A stretch of DNA of 64,000 nt from Smallanthus sonchifolius. Its lineage: Eukaryota; Streptophyta; Magnoliopsida; Asterales; Asteraceae. The position numbers were made by a program, and so were the translations under genes. The stretch's first letter is position 1. Each line of letters starts with the position of its first letter. The notes beneath the pieces are model-generated. The model saw only the letters and a list, made by a program, of their open reading frames with translations. It made no database searches and was not told where the DNA came from. Location of the stretch: positions 7,819,501-7,883,500 of the forward strand of contig CM042042.1 of NCBI GenBank assembly GCA_023525975.1. Reading direction: 5' to 3'. Positions 53,397-64,000 of this stretch are shown here, piece after piece.

Positions 53397-55808
53397 TGTA
53401 ACACCCGCAAAACCGACTTCTTATTATTGAGCCCAACGAAAAAAGGAGAACATGGGTAAGGGCCTATGGGCATAGGCTTGGCCCATTAGGGCTCCATAAA
53501 CCCTAGGAAGCCTGAATTCAGCCTCCATTCACCCTCAAACATCATTTTTGTTTTATAGAGAGTTTAGAGAGAGAAAGTAAAAAATCATTGTTTTTGGTGT
53601 AGGAGATCCTTCCAATCTGTTTCTCCATCACACAAGAGCAAGAAAACACGAATAATCGTCGACTTTGAGGTATGGATCGAACCTGAATCTATGTTTTTGT
53701 TCAAAAATGGGTTTTTGGGGTAAAAATATGGTTTTCATCTCAAAGGTGGGGATTTTACGTATGAAATGATGAACAAAGCTTAGATCTAGCTTAATGGAAG
53801 TCAAACAAACGATATGAACGTAAAAAGTTACAAACTTGAATTGAAAACGGGAATGTTTGGATGAGTTGTTCATTAGGAGACACTAGTCGAGGTAAATAAG
53901 GGGTTGTGGCGTGATTCCCAAGATTTTCAATGATTGTGACACGTGTCATTCCTCTGGAGACACTAAGAGTGTCACCCATGCGATTTGGCGACACTCCTAG
54001 TGGGCGACATTACGAAATGGCGTCACTAGAAGAATGACACTAAGTTCAGAACGCATGTTTTGGCGACACTAATCATGTCCCTTGGCGACACTGATATTGT
54101 GCCGGCGACACTGCCCGACGACACTATAGGCGACAGTGCGACACCACACATTATGTTGATAGTTTTCACTCGTTTATTTACTACAGATTTCTAGCATCCC
54201 GCATAGCCCGAACAATTAAGGAGTTTATTAGTAAGATCAGAACTTGTGAGTTTATATTGCCCATTTTCCTTGGGCTGAAGTGCATGTTTATGAATGAAAC
54301 GAGAGAATGATGTTTTTACCTAACGTTTATGACAATTATGTGTTGTTAACTTAGGTTATCATATGCAATTGTTTATAAATGTGTTATCATAATTGATTGT
54401 GTGCTAGTGTGTGATTAAATGTGCATGTTACCCCGAGGCGAAAGAAAGATTGTAAAGTCTTGTGCAAGTAAATGTGGAGACTTTTCTTTGGACAAGCAAG
54501 CAGATGAGTCTTGTCTTTGTGACAAGCAACATAGGAGACTTGTACACAAGCAATAGAGGAGTCTTGCATTCGTGCAAGCACAACGGACCAAGACTCCGAT
54601 ACTTGGGATGGTAAAGACACGAGGGGTGTGCATGGGTCGATTTTGGGGTAAAACCAAACCAAAAACCAAGCGTTCGGTTTTGGTTTTTTTTAAAACCGTT
54701 CGGTTTTTTTCGGTTTTTTTGGTTTTAAAACCAACTGGGTTTGACATTTTTGGGGGTAAAAGAAAAATAGCCCAAAATAATAAACTTCTGTTTGAAATTT
54801 TGGGCCTAAATTTTTTTTATTAACTAATGATTATCACATATTTGGGCCTAAATATTTTGGACTACAAAAATTAGTAGTTTTTAAAAAAAATACTCAACCT
54901 AAAAATTAAACATTATAATCTATAAATTCAATAAATATAAATAATAGCCTAATATTAATGCAAATACGTGTAATACAAATATGTAAGCCTTTTTAACATA
55001 CAAGCAAACAACATAATATACTATATATTATGAAACGTGAATGCACACAATATATAATTAAAATATATGTATATGTTCGGTTCGGTTTTTTTGGTTTTCA
55101 AAATATACAAAACCGAAACCAAACCGTAATTTTCGGTTTTCAAAAAATACAAAACCAAAACCGTCGGTTTTAGTTTGGGTTGGTTTTTTTGGTGCGATTT
55201 TTTTGTTTAATTCGGTTTCGGTTCGGTTATTTCGGTTTTTTGCTCACCTATAAAAGACACAAAGATATCATTCAAGTGCTTGTTCACTTGATGATAAGAA
55301 AGAGGAAGAAAGAAAGAATGAATTAATGAATGACTAGCATGAATGTTATTTGAATGTAAATGTTTTCAAAGAAAGCTAGCATGAATGTTTCAAAGGAATT
55401 GAAGAATGAATGGATTCCCACTTTGGGAATCGAAATGTTTTGAATGAAAGAAAACGTTTTGAAAGACAAGCTCTTACTGTTTTTATATTTAAGTTGTTTT
55501 GTAAGAAAATGAAAAAGCGCTTAATTACTAAAGCAAAATAGAACCCACTCAGTATATCTGACTTTTAGCATGTACCTTAGCTAAATGATGGAAGAAATTA
55601 ATGAAGTCGTAAGGCCTTGGAATGCATGGATAAATGGTTGTTATCTCCGAAGACTGACATTCGTGTTTAATTGACAATGAACAAATTTAATGTTTTAATT
55701 CGTATGACTTCCGCTGTAATGTTTATGTTATGAATGAGTTTGAGGTTTAAGAACTATGCTTTCAATATTTTGTGTCAACTATGAGACTACCCGGATTGGG
55801 GCGTTCCA
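53397..55808 (+). repeat. 3' LTR of the Tekay-type element, with nested hAT
   Basis: Begins TGTAACACCCGCAAAACCG right after the purine tract AAGAGGGG; the likely end is GGATTGGGGCGTTCCA. The length is 2412 bp including a 632-bp hAT insertion and its 8-bp duplication, so about 1.77 kb originally. The part at 53936-54150 is dense in CGACACT motifs in both orientations. The right end is judged by typical LTR ends, as no second LTR is present. Confidence 0.7.
54621..55252. mobile_element. hAT element nested in the Tekay LTR (family D)
   Basis: Starts GAGGGGTGTGCATGGG and ends GCTCACCTATA with a perfect 8-bp duplication AAAGACAC (54613-54620, 55253-55260). TTCGGTTTTGGTTTT repeats fill both ends. 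No transposase. Confidence 0.82.
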
Positions 55809-56281
55809 TAAACTATAAAGGGAGTTTAAATACTTCCTAGTCCATTCATATAACAACTAGTGACATTGTTGTGAGGCTAAGAATATTATGGTTAACAATG
55901 TGTGTAAATCATGGTAACTTTAATGCTTTTAATGATTTAAGTAAAATCACCTATGTGAAAGAGAAGTGGTGTCACTTCGAATGAATAAGGTGCGCGATTC
56001 CTAGAACTTGCACAGAATCATGCTAATGTTCTAGGACCATAATGGACACGATAGTAGGGGATGTGCCCGACTAGGGAGAGTTTTGTGTGAATGTATATTG
56101 TCGTTTATACGAATAGCCATAAGTTCAAAGACATCAAGTTCTACTAACAACTAGTAAGTTAAGGTATGATTCACAAGGGAAGGTTCAAATGGTTAACCTG
56201 CCTATCCTATGTGAGATTCAACCGGAGAGATTTCATTGGGAATATTTGTGTGTTTTGAATCGATATCCATTCATGTGGGAG
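55809..56281. other. Possible interior 3' end of an LTR element
   Basis: Non-coding sequence that runs up to a purine-rich ATGTGGGAGA immediately before TGTTG at 56285. This is the usual layout of PPT and 3' LTR in plant Copia-type elements. Confidence 0.4.
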
Positions 56282-56284
56282 ATT

Positions 56285-57108
56285 GTTGAAAAAATTGTCA
56301 AAACGAGTTCTTCACAATGTTGGAAAAATAATTTTTTTCCAGCTTTGGATAGAAATAACTACATGTAACTGTTGTTAACATACTTATTTCGTTATTGGTT
56401 TGTGTTCTATTTTGTGAGAGCTTCGCAACAAACCAAACTGTGGTTAAAATGAAGCTAAAATGAATGGGATATCGATGCTCCAAGTTGAGTAGTTGGAATG
56501 AATAATATGAAACTTTGATGATTGCAGTAGGAAATTGTTGCAATTTCTTGATTAATCTTTGTCATTAAGCAATTTGGATATTTTGTTTTTGACTCATAAT
56601 TCATGACATAGAGGTGTTGGTTGCTCTAATAAATCCATATTAAACTACTTTATTTGTGGTTAATACCAATTAAAATATGGAGTTATGCCGTATTAGACTA
56701 GTTTAATTATGGTTATTACAAATTAAAAATATGGAGTTATAGTTTTTATTTTGTGTGAATATAAAATGAACATCAAGTTCATTTTAACTAGGGGTGCAAA
56801 AGATCACACATTAGAAGCTGAGGAGATCTCACATTTTTGTTCCAAGAAAATTTAGATATGAGCACCCTCTAAATCTTTATTCACGAACTTCATCTCTTTT
56901 ATTTTTCCATAAACACGAAACACCATTAACCCGCTGATACCTTAGGAGTCTGAGCCATATCCAGCAATACACACTGTTCCGGTTGTTGTACCCGGGGAGA
57001 CAGCAACGTTCGTCTTAGAGGAGACGCAAAATTTATTTTAAGAGAAACGTATTGAATACATGCCTCAACCACAACCGTCAACAACTTTCTTTGCTTATTG
57101 TTGCAGTC
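56285..57108 (+). repeat. Putative LTR of a decayed retrotransposon
   Basis: Starts TGTTGAAAAAATTG after the candidate purine tract. Contains TATAAAATG near 56760. TTATTGTTGCA near 57098-57108 is a candidate end. No second LTR is present, so the right border is a guess. Confidence 0.35.
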
Positions 57109-57792
57109 AATGATAAAGTCGAAGATTCAATATGTTGAAGACTCGAGTCAAGGATAATTCAAGAAGGTTTCATTGAAGTACTCACCGAATACACCGGTTA
57201 GAATTAAGTTTGTTAAATAGATTGTATTTTGTTTATTTTTCCATTCAGTTTTTACATGCATAGTATACTTGTGACTCAATTTCCTACATGCTTTTACTTT
57301 CTAATCTAATGTTGACCTCTTGTTCATGATATTGAATATAATGAAGATGGTAATAATAATATAATTAGAAATTTGAATATTTTAAGGTTCATATGATATG
57401 ATGGTACCTAAGACATTCATGTTCCATGTGACATGCATCAAGACATATTTTTAAGTACTTGTTGAAAAAAGTTCTAAGCTTTTTACTATTTGATTAAACA
57501 CAAGATTCAAGATTCTGTGTTTGGTTTTGATGGCTGAGATTAAAGCAGAGAAAGTTGGATTAATTTAGTAATTAATGAACATGGGAAGTGAAGGTCAAGA
57601 TTTGTCTACTTTGATTCCATCTGCCACCCACTTCAAAAAACAGGCTTCTAGTTGGTTAGTTGTTCCCGAAAGCAATCACAAGTATTGATATTTGCATAGA
57701 ATATATAAAAAGATTACATCTCGTAACCTGTTTTTAAGCACTCTCTCGAACCATTTTTAATTTTGTAAGAAATTAATTAATTCTTGTGACAC

Positions 57793-57823
<31 letters not shown>

Positions 57824-57838
57824 TCTCTCATATATATA
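57109..57838. other. Intergenic DNA with (CT)n
   Basis: No gene. A (CT)n microsatellite lies at about 57791-57829. Confidence 0.5.
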
Positions 57839-58240
57839 CTAGTGCTAGAATCCGTGTATTACACACGAGCTAAATAAAATATGTAATGTGAAAAAAAACA
57901 TACAATTTGAAATTGAAAAAACGATGAATACAATTCATAATACAATACATATTTCTTTGTATACAACGTTGGATGTTTTGTTCGAGATTTTTCCATCATT
58001 ATCTAATCTAAAAGTTTTAACCCGTCTCTGCTTTTTAACTCTTGAAAGTGGAACATACAATTGACCGTGAGTGAAACCGGTTATCTCAAGAACAATTCAA
58101 CCCTTGATAGTGACTGACACTGACTCTTATATATTGTCATGGTAAAACAAACAGAGAGTGGAAACTATTTTTTCTTTGTAGCTTGAAAGGAATTAATGGA
58201 ATCAGGGGAAGTTTTGGATTCGGGAAAACTGTATTCTTTG
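57839..58240 (-). mobile_element. Helitron 3' end with helicase remnant
   Basis: On the minus strand the hairpin CTCGTGTGTAATACACGG is followed by CTAG (57839-57842) and host T. Upstream is helicase sequence THGQLYVPLSRVKKQRRVKT and SNVVYKEICIVL, ending at a TGA (57935-57937). It is a C-terminal Pif1-type helicase fragment, broken upstream. The 5' end is not found. Confidence 0.75.
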
Positions 58241-58634
58241 TAGCTTGATAATAACTGAATCTGGCTCTTATATATAAACAATTATTTATTTATGTAAGAA
58301 AAATCGGTGAGTATTCACCAATTTGGGAAACAACACAAGTACAATACAAGAGTAATTTGGAGAATCATGGGACGTTTTGGATCCGGGAAAATTAGAACAC
58401 CATTCCCCCCAAAATTGGGAAAACTAAATTGAATCTGGGAATCGGTGAATTTGGGATGGTTCCACATGCCCTAATTGAGTCACTTGTATAGTTTCGATGA
58501 CTCGAAGCGATGATGACCAAACTCCTGTCACGTAATGCGGAGAAAAAAAGATCACGTTCCTCTACAAAACACTGGTAAACATACTAGTTTATAACAATTT
58601 ATATCTACCTTTATTTATTGTTAATATATCATAA
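58241..58634. other. Intergenic DNA, probably Helitron-derived
   Basis: No gene. Repeated GGGAAAACT/TTTGGATCCGGGAAAA-like pieces (58210-58440) suggest local duplication. Confidence 0.35.
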
Positions 58635-59072
58635 TCTATACTATATAATAAAGGAAAACCATGGGGGACACGTGTCACTCTCTGGTTACTCCTCGCCTTT
58701 ATTTTTTCGCATCTCTCTCTTATTAAATATTAATTTTTCTGTTTCTCTCTCCTATTAATAATATCAAATAATATGTTTATATTAATAAATAAAATTGTAT
58801 GGACATGTGTCACTTTCTGATTCATTTGTATCATTTTTTTTTCGGCTTTCTCTCATATTAAATAATGATATTAAAATAATTTATTTTTAGATTTTGAATA
58901 TAAATCTAACTACGGATACTTATTATTTAATTATAAATAGTTCAACCGATGTAATATATCGGTTTATTCAACCCGTGTATTACACGGGTTTTTAAAAATA
59001 TAAATTTTTATTACTAAGTATATATAACATTTTATTTATTCAACGCGTGTAATACACGAGATTTTAACCTAG
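58635..59072 (+). mobile_element. Non-autonomous Helitron
   Basis: 438 bp: TCTATACTATATAATAAAGG start after host A; hairpin GCGTGTAATACACGAG and CTAG (59069-59072) then host T at the end. A second, internal hairpin CCCGTGTATTACACGGG lies near 58973. Confidence 0.82.
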
Positions 59073-59250
59073 TTTACAAATAAACGCCGATAATGGCATA
59101 GCTAAAACAATCATCTTATTTAATTTTTATTTAATCTATAAGACTGACCATATCCGATCCTTCATTATTTGTTACGATGCGCTCAAATCTTATCTTCTTT
59201 CAGTTCATTTTAAACTGAACATATCCGATCCTTCACTATTTGTTAATCAC
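59073..59250. other. Short spacer
   Basis: Contains a direct repeat (CATATCCGATCCTTCA at about 59149 and 59220); may already belong to the Copia remnant. Confidence 0.4.
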
Positions 59251-59254
59251 CCAC

Positions 59255-59915
59255 CACTGATGCTATATTCATTCTCGTATACGTTGATGATATTATCATC
59301 ACTGGTCCCAATCACTCTCATGTGAATTCATTTATCAAATCTCTTTCTACTCGCTTTCCTTTTAAAGACCTTGGCAATTTCTCTTATTTCTTAGGTGTTG
59401 AGGTAATTCCTAACTCTCAAGGCCTAATTCTCTCTCAAAGCAAATACATTCTTTACCTTCTTAAACGTGCCAACAAGAGTGACTGCTAACCGACAACCAC
59501 TCCTTTGTCTTGTTCAATACAACTTACCAAATCTGGTGCTACATTTCTTTCATCACCCATTGAATATCGAGCCTTTGTATGGGCATTACAATACTATCCC
59601 TAACACGACCCGATGTTGCCTTCACAGTAAATAAACGTTCACATTTCATGCATTCCCCTATTGACATACATTAGGATGCCCTAAAAAGGTTGTTGCGCTA
59701 CTTGCATGGAACCGTGCACCATGGTCTTCTTTTTAGACGTGACTCACCGCTCCATCTCCGTGCATTTACCGACGCGGATTGAGCCGGTGGAAAACTCTCA
59801 TATCGCAGCACTACTTGATAGATTGTGTATCATGGATCCAACCCTATATCTTGGATCTCAAAATGACAACCAACCTTAGTAAGATCTTCCACAGAACCCG
59901 AGTTCAGGGCAGTCA
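59255..59915 (+). pseudogene. Decayed Copia RT/RNase H, left part
   Basis: Translation gives ILVYVDDIIITGPNHSHVNS, FKDLGNFSYFLGVEVI and IEYRAF, then RNase H-like sequence, with several stops and frame shifts. It is interrupted at 59915 by a solo LTR and continues at 61979. An old, dead Copia element different from the one at 1.7-15.8 kb. Confidence 0.85.
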
Positions 59916-61494
59916 TGTCACACCCCCGCCAAGGCGAAACACGAGGGGCGACGAAATTGAATCATTACACATGTTCAAAAGAGATTTCTATTATTTGAAT
60001 AGTTGATTAGATTGATTACAAAGAAATAAAATAATACAAGTAGAATAAATAAATCTTCTTTTTTTGTTAATATCTAGCTAAGTCCACTAAAGCATGAGTC
60101 ATTGAAATCCTAGCGTGATTGAAGCATCAACTTAGTTTTCATTACCTGAAAAACATGCTAAAATAGGTCAACTAAAAAGTTGGTGAAAACATAGATTTAA
60201 GTTGATACATAATAATAGATAACAAGGATTTTCAAATCACAAACAAATTCAATAACAAGTAAACCAACTTTTATATATCGATTCAACCAAACCTAATGAC
60301 AAGATTGGGTTCCCATAGTATTGATATAGCATGAATATCAAGTTTTGTAGTTTCTGTATATCTAGTTTCAAGTTGATATCGTATCTCGTCAACTCAAGAA
60401 CTAGATCGGCTTGTCAGGCCCATAGATCTATGAGTTACTCCCGTTGGCTTATCCCCGGTTAATGATTGTAGAGTGTGTATAAAGCCGTTTAAGTTTACAA
60501 GTATAGAAAATTGTTAATGAAATTGCAAAGTAGTATTTGAGTTTGAAATAGTTTGAACAACCTTTGATATACGGGCATGTTTTCCACCCCAAAGAAAAAA
60601 AGAAAAAAAGGCTATGAATCTCACCTTGCAAGTGAAAGGGGTTGAACTTGAACTTGTAGTAACTTGGATTTGAATGACTTAAGGATTCCCTAAGTAAGTT
60701 TGTTAAGTTAATTAGAAACAACTGTAGAAAAGTAGAGGGGTTGTTATTGTAATTAGTTGAGAGTGGTTGTGTAAATATGAATTTAGGATGTGAATTGTAA
60801 AGTTGGAAAGTGTAAGGGTTAAAGTGTAAATATGAATTTAGGATGGATAGAAATGAAATAAGTTGGATATTAGAAATGTTTAGTTTGAAAATAAAGAGTT
60901 TTAGTAAAAAAATTAAAGGATCAAGAAAGATCAAAACCAAGTTTTTAAATAAAAGTTTGAACAAGTTAAATTAAAATAGGGCTTTTGATTTTGGATAGGT
61001 CTATGATTATTATATAAATATGTTAGGGAATCATAGATCTAGCTAGTTATGAAAGAATTTGAAAGAAAAAGTAAGAACATAACAAGAACTTATTTAGAAT
61101 GGAAGGATTTAAGTTAGAATCTTCCAGAAGAGGAGAATAACTACCTTTAGTAGCTAGAGAACCGTAGAGGATCGTTGAGGTGCGAAGAATAATGGAGGAA
61201 TAAAGACTCTATTTATAGGATGAGATTATGGACTTATTTACAAAATTAAATAGTTATTTGGACTAGGATTGCAAAATAAATGGATAAAATTTGTTATATT
61301 TAATAAAATTTAAAAATTAAAAATGTTTCAAAATATGGATATGAAGTTGGTTTTCACGGATAGGATAGAAATTAGATTTATATATATATATATATATATA
61401 TATTGTTTTTTTTAATAATTAGATTAGGATAGGATTAATAATAAAATAATAGTTTTTATTCATTTAAGATAAATTTAAAGGAATTAATTGATTA

Positions 61495-61533
<39 letters not shown>

Positions 61534-61978
61534 ATATTATAATTATAATAATAATATATATTCTTAAAATTTTGAAAATTATAATAATAATGATATATAA
61601 TTGAATTTACAAAAGTTAATCAGATTTCGAAGACGTTATAAAAGAAACCCTGAAAGTTACGTATGTGTAAGTTTTACCCTAGAAATTTTATTTTATTCAA
61701 ACGAAGTTACAAACTTAAATTGTTTTGATTAGATTAGAGTCTAAGGCATCCAAAGTTACCATAAGTAGCAAGTTCTAGAATGAATACGAGAATTAGATAT
61801 AGAATCACAATAGAATAAGTAAGCAGCTCTAAAGTGCAATAGAATACTCACTTTAGACTAGGCTTAGAAGTTTGAAATGATAGATATCATAAGTAGTATG
61901 AGGCACAAGAATTAGATATATGATCAACATTGAGTCAACAAATCTTAGAATTCAGGCTTAGAAATCAGGGATGTCACA
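59916..61978. mobile_element. Solo LTR (gypsy type) inside the Copia remnant
   Basis: A 2063-bp block begins TGTCACACCCCCGCC and ends GGGATGTCACA, flanked by a perfect 5-bp duplication AGTCA (59911-59915, 61979-61983). The Copia reading resumes directly after it. No internal region or PBS, so it is a product of LTR-LTR recombination. Contains two (AT)n tracts (about 61379-61402, 61500-61528). Long ORFs inside are not coding. Confidence 0.85.
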
Positions 61979-62340
61979 AGTCACCTCCACCACAACAAAA
62001 GTCCAATGGCTCATATCTTTAAGGCATGAACTCGGTTACAAGTTCAATGTCACCCCTACCATCTATTGTGATAATCTAAGTGCCACTCACTACTCAACCA
62101 ACCCGGTTTTTCACTCCTGCGTGAAGCTTCTTGCATTCGACTTCCATTTTGTACGTGAAAATGTTCATGGCGGGTCTATACGGATCACTCACATTGACGG
62201 GGATGATTAGCTTGCTGACGTACTAACTAAGCCACTGCTTAAACACCGATATCAGACGCTCTTGTCTAAGATTGGCCTTCTCAACCGATCGTCCATATTT
62301 CAAGGGCATATTAAAGCTATTTCAAATAATTCTCTCTAAT
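61979..62340 (+). pseudogene. Decayed Copia RNase H, right part
   Basis: Continues the left part: TTTKVQWLISLRHELGYKF, IYCDNLSATHYSTNPVFHS, FDFHFVRENVHGGSIRITHI, a stop at 62208-62210, then LADVLTKPL and a short tail. This is the end of a Copia RNase H. The DNA after it may be the element's short 3' LTR, but no partner exists. Confidence 0.85.
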
Positions 62341-63205
62341 CCTAATGAAATATTTAAATTTATATTTTGAATTATTGTAAATTAAATCTGTTCTAATATT
62401 GTTGTAGTTAGTTCCTAGACTTCAGATCTTCCCATATATGTATTTATATTACTTTGATATGATGTAAATGAATTCACACTTAAATAAACAAAGAATCGAT
62501 AAGCTTATCAAATTTAGTAAATCCAGTTAAAATTCTACGAATCTAAGCCAATAACATTTCAAATATACAAATTAAAAAAAGTAAAATCAAATATTATTAT
62601 TACTCGTTACCAAAACCTGATTCCTACACTCTTTTTGGAGGCATTTAAATTGTAGACAATCTTTATAAAACAACAGATAATATTGACGGAAAGCAGTAGG
62701 TGGTATTTAGATGTTTATTAAAAAAAAAGTAATCTGAATTTAAATCCTTAAATCCTGGTAATATAATACAAGATTAGATGGTATTTAATTATAAAAAATT
62801 ACTTTAAAAAAGAATAATATCGACGGGAAGTGGTGGTGATGAGAGTGATAAAAGGTGTAGACGTCACCTGTTTATTTCCCTAGCTGACACACTCCAATCA
62901 AAACATATTCATTGCGATTCCCGAAGCATAGCAGCCGGAACCACTTTGAACTCGTACCTATCTCACTCGCCACACATTCAACCCTTCAAAGGAGTCTCCT
63001 TTCTCAAAAAAAAAAAAAAAAAAAACCTCTTTAAAGGAGTTTAAATGTATGGTGAATTTGGTCGGTTCATATAATAATTATAAATCTCTTATTTTAATAA
63101 AAGAAAATAATTTTTAAAAATTATACTTGTTCAACGGATTGATCTATTCTTCATACAAACCAACAATCTATCACAACAAATACATCCTTTATATAATAAA
63201 TCACT
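62341..63205. other. AT-rich intergenic DNA
   Basis: No gene. An A19 run at about 63007-63025 could be a retroposon tail, but no body is recognised. Confidence 0.4.
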
Positions 63206-63212
63206 ATCTCAA

Positions 63213-63803
63213 CAAGTGACGGATCTAGATCGAAAGTTCAGGGGTAACGAATTTTTTTTACTGTACTTTCATTTCATGAAACAATTTTTTTTACCGTACT
63301 TTCATGTAAAGAAATTTTTTTACGGTAACATGCGACTGGCGAGCCAATCTGCAGGGGCGGAGGACTGGGGTTTGGCGGAAGCGGCACCGTGCTGTGGTCT
63401 CAGCTCAGGTCCAGCGACTGGTCAAGTGGTCGGTCTCTGACTCTCACAGTTCTCGCTCTCTGTCTTTCTTTTTGTCCGGCCGTTTGGGTAAGCTGAGTTT
63501 GAGAATTGAGACTTTGAGAGGTATTGGGTTTTAATAGAACATTTGGGCATTAGCCAGCCCAAATTTTTTATTAACTCAAAACCTTTAATAAAACGTGGGG
63601 ACTTTTTATAAAGTATTATGTTTTTTTATAAAATTTTGGACTTTTTATGAAGTGTTGAGCTTTTAAAAAAGTTTGAGGGGTAACGTAATTTTTGCTCAGG
63701 GGTAACCGGATACATAAAACCGTAAAAAAGAAAATTTTGCACTGTGCGTAAAAGTTGAGGGGTAGCGGGGGCTACCCCTAGCCTAAGGCTAGGTCCGCCC
63801 TTG
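63213..63803. mobile_element. TIR element, probably hAT
   Basis: Ends CAAGTGACGGATCTAG and CTAGGTCCGCCCTTG are imperfect inverted repeats; a 7-bp direct repeat ATCTCAA flanks the element (63206-63212, 63804-63810). TACGGTTTT/AAAAAAATT and GGGGTAAC motifs are mirrored inside. No transposase. Confidence 0.65.
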
Positions 63804-63820
63804 ATCTCAAGATGTCATGT

Positions 63821-64000
63821 CACTACAACAGTATCACCCTATCCCGACGATTTTTTTTTGACCCTATAGCGACGACTTGTCGTCGGTATATGTCATTGGT
63901 ATTGCCTCGTCCAAATAGGTCAAAGATGTCGTCGGTATAGGTGTCGTCGGCATAGGTCGACCTATGCCGACGACATGTCGTCGCTATAGGGTTTAATTAA
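63821..64000 (+). mobile_element. Start of a CACTA-like element (runs off the window)
   Basis: Begins CACTACAACAG, the standard CACTA terminus, followed by subterminal repeats of CCTATANCGACGACNTGTCGTCG type in both orientations up to the window edge. The other end lies outside. Confidence 0.65.

Noticed and set aside
60449..60964. 171-codon minus-strand ORF
   Set aside because: Lies inside the solo LTR, low-complexity F/L/N/S composition, no recognisable domain.

Overview
The window is nuclear DNA from a flowering plant: AT-rich, with spliced genes (GT-AG introns), plant LTR retrotransposons, Helitrons, hAT/Mutator-type elements and tRNA-derived SINEs. The style of the repeats (a giant SIRE-like Copia element with extra ORFs, Helitrons ending in a CCCGTGTATTACACGGG-type hairpin, and TGTAACACCC Tekay LTRs) reminds me of Asteraceae. 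That placement is inference, not proof.

Layout. 1-1.66 kb: a tiny SINE, a Helitron and an inverted-repeat MITE. 1.66-15.8 kb: one nearly intact 14.15-kb Copia element on the minus strand, with 710-bp LTRs that differ at only five positions by eye, a 5-bp target duplication (GACAG), a PBS, a PPT, gag, pol (one premature stop near its end) and three extra sense ORFs between pol and the 3' LTR. It carries arrays of a 14-bp palindrome (CATTCGTRCGAATG) upstream of a TATA box in each LTR and again upstream of a second, internal TATA box before the extra ORFs. 15.8-22.5 kb: a palindromic tandem array, a hAT MITE, Helitron fragments (helicase C-terminus; a captured exon-intron-exon piece), a LINE 3' end and another Helitron. 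22.5-24.6 kb: a two-exon ARM-repeat protein gene. 24.2-33.9 kb: a diverged tandem segmental duplication that starts inside exon 2 of that gene, so the second copy is a 5'-truncated pseudogene; later insertions (SINE, LINE end, Helitrons, MITE) mark the copies differently. 33.9-42.3 kb: a dense nest of hAT, Helitron, MULE and other TIR elements. 45.4-50.7 kb: a 15-exon gene for a short plant PDS5 cohesin cofactor (HEAT-type N-terminus, charged linker, Tudor-like domain). 51.1-64 kb: further hAT elements, a truncated Tekay-type chromovirus with its 3' LTR, Helitrons, a decayed Copia pol split by a solo LTR, another TIR element and the start of a CACTA-like element.

Only two ordinary cellular genes (ARM-repeat protein and PDS5) look intact. 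The rest is layered transposon history, much of it datable by nesting and target-site duplications. The most unusual structure is the repeated palindrome-TATA-leader-palindrome-ORF architecture inside the giant Copia element, which suggests that the extra ORFs may have their own promoter.
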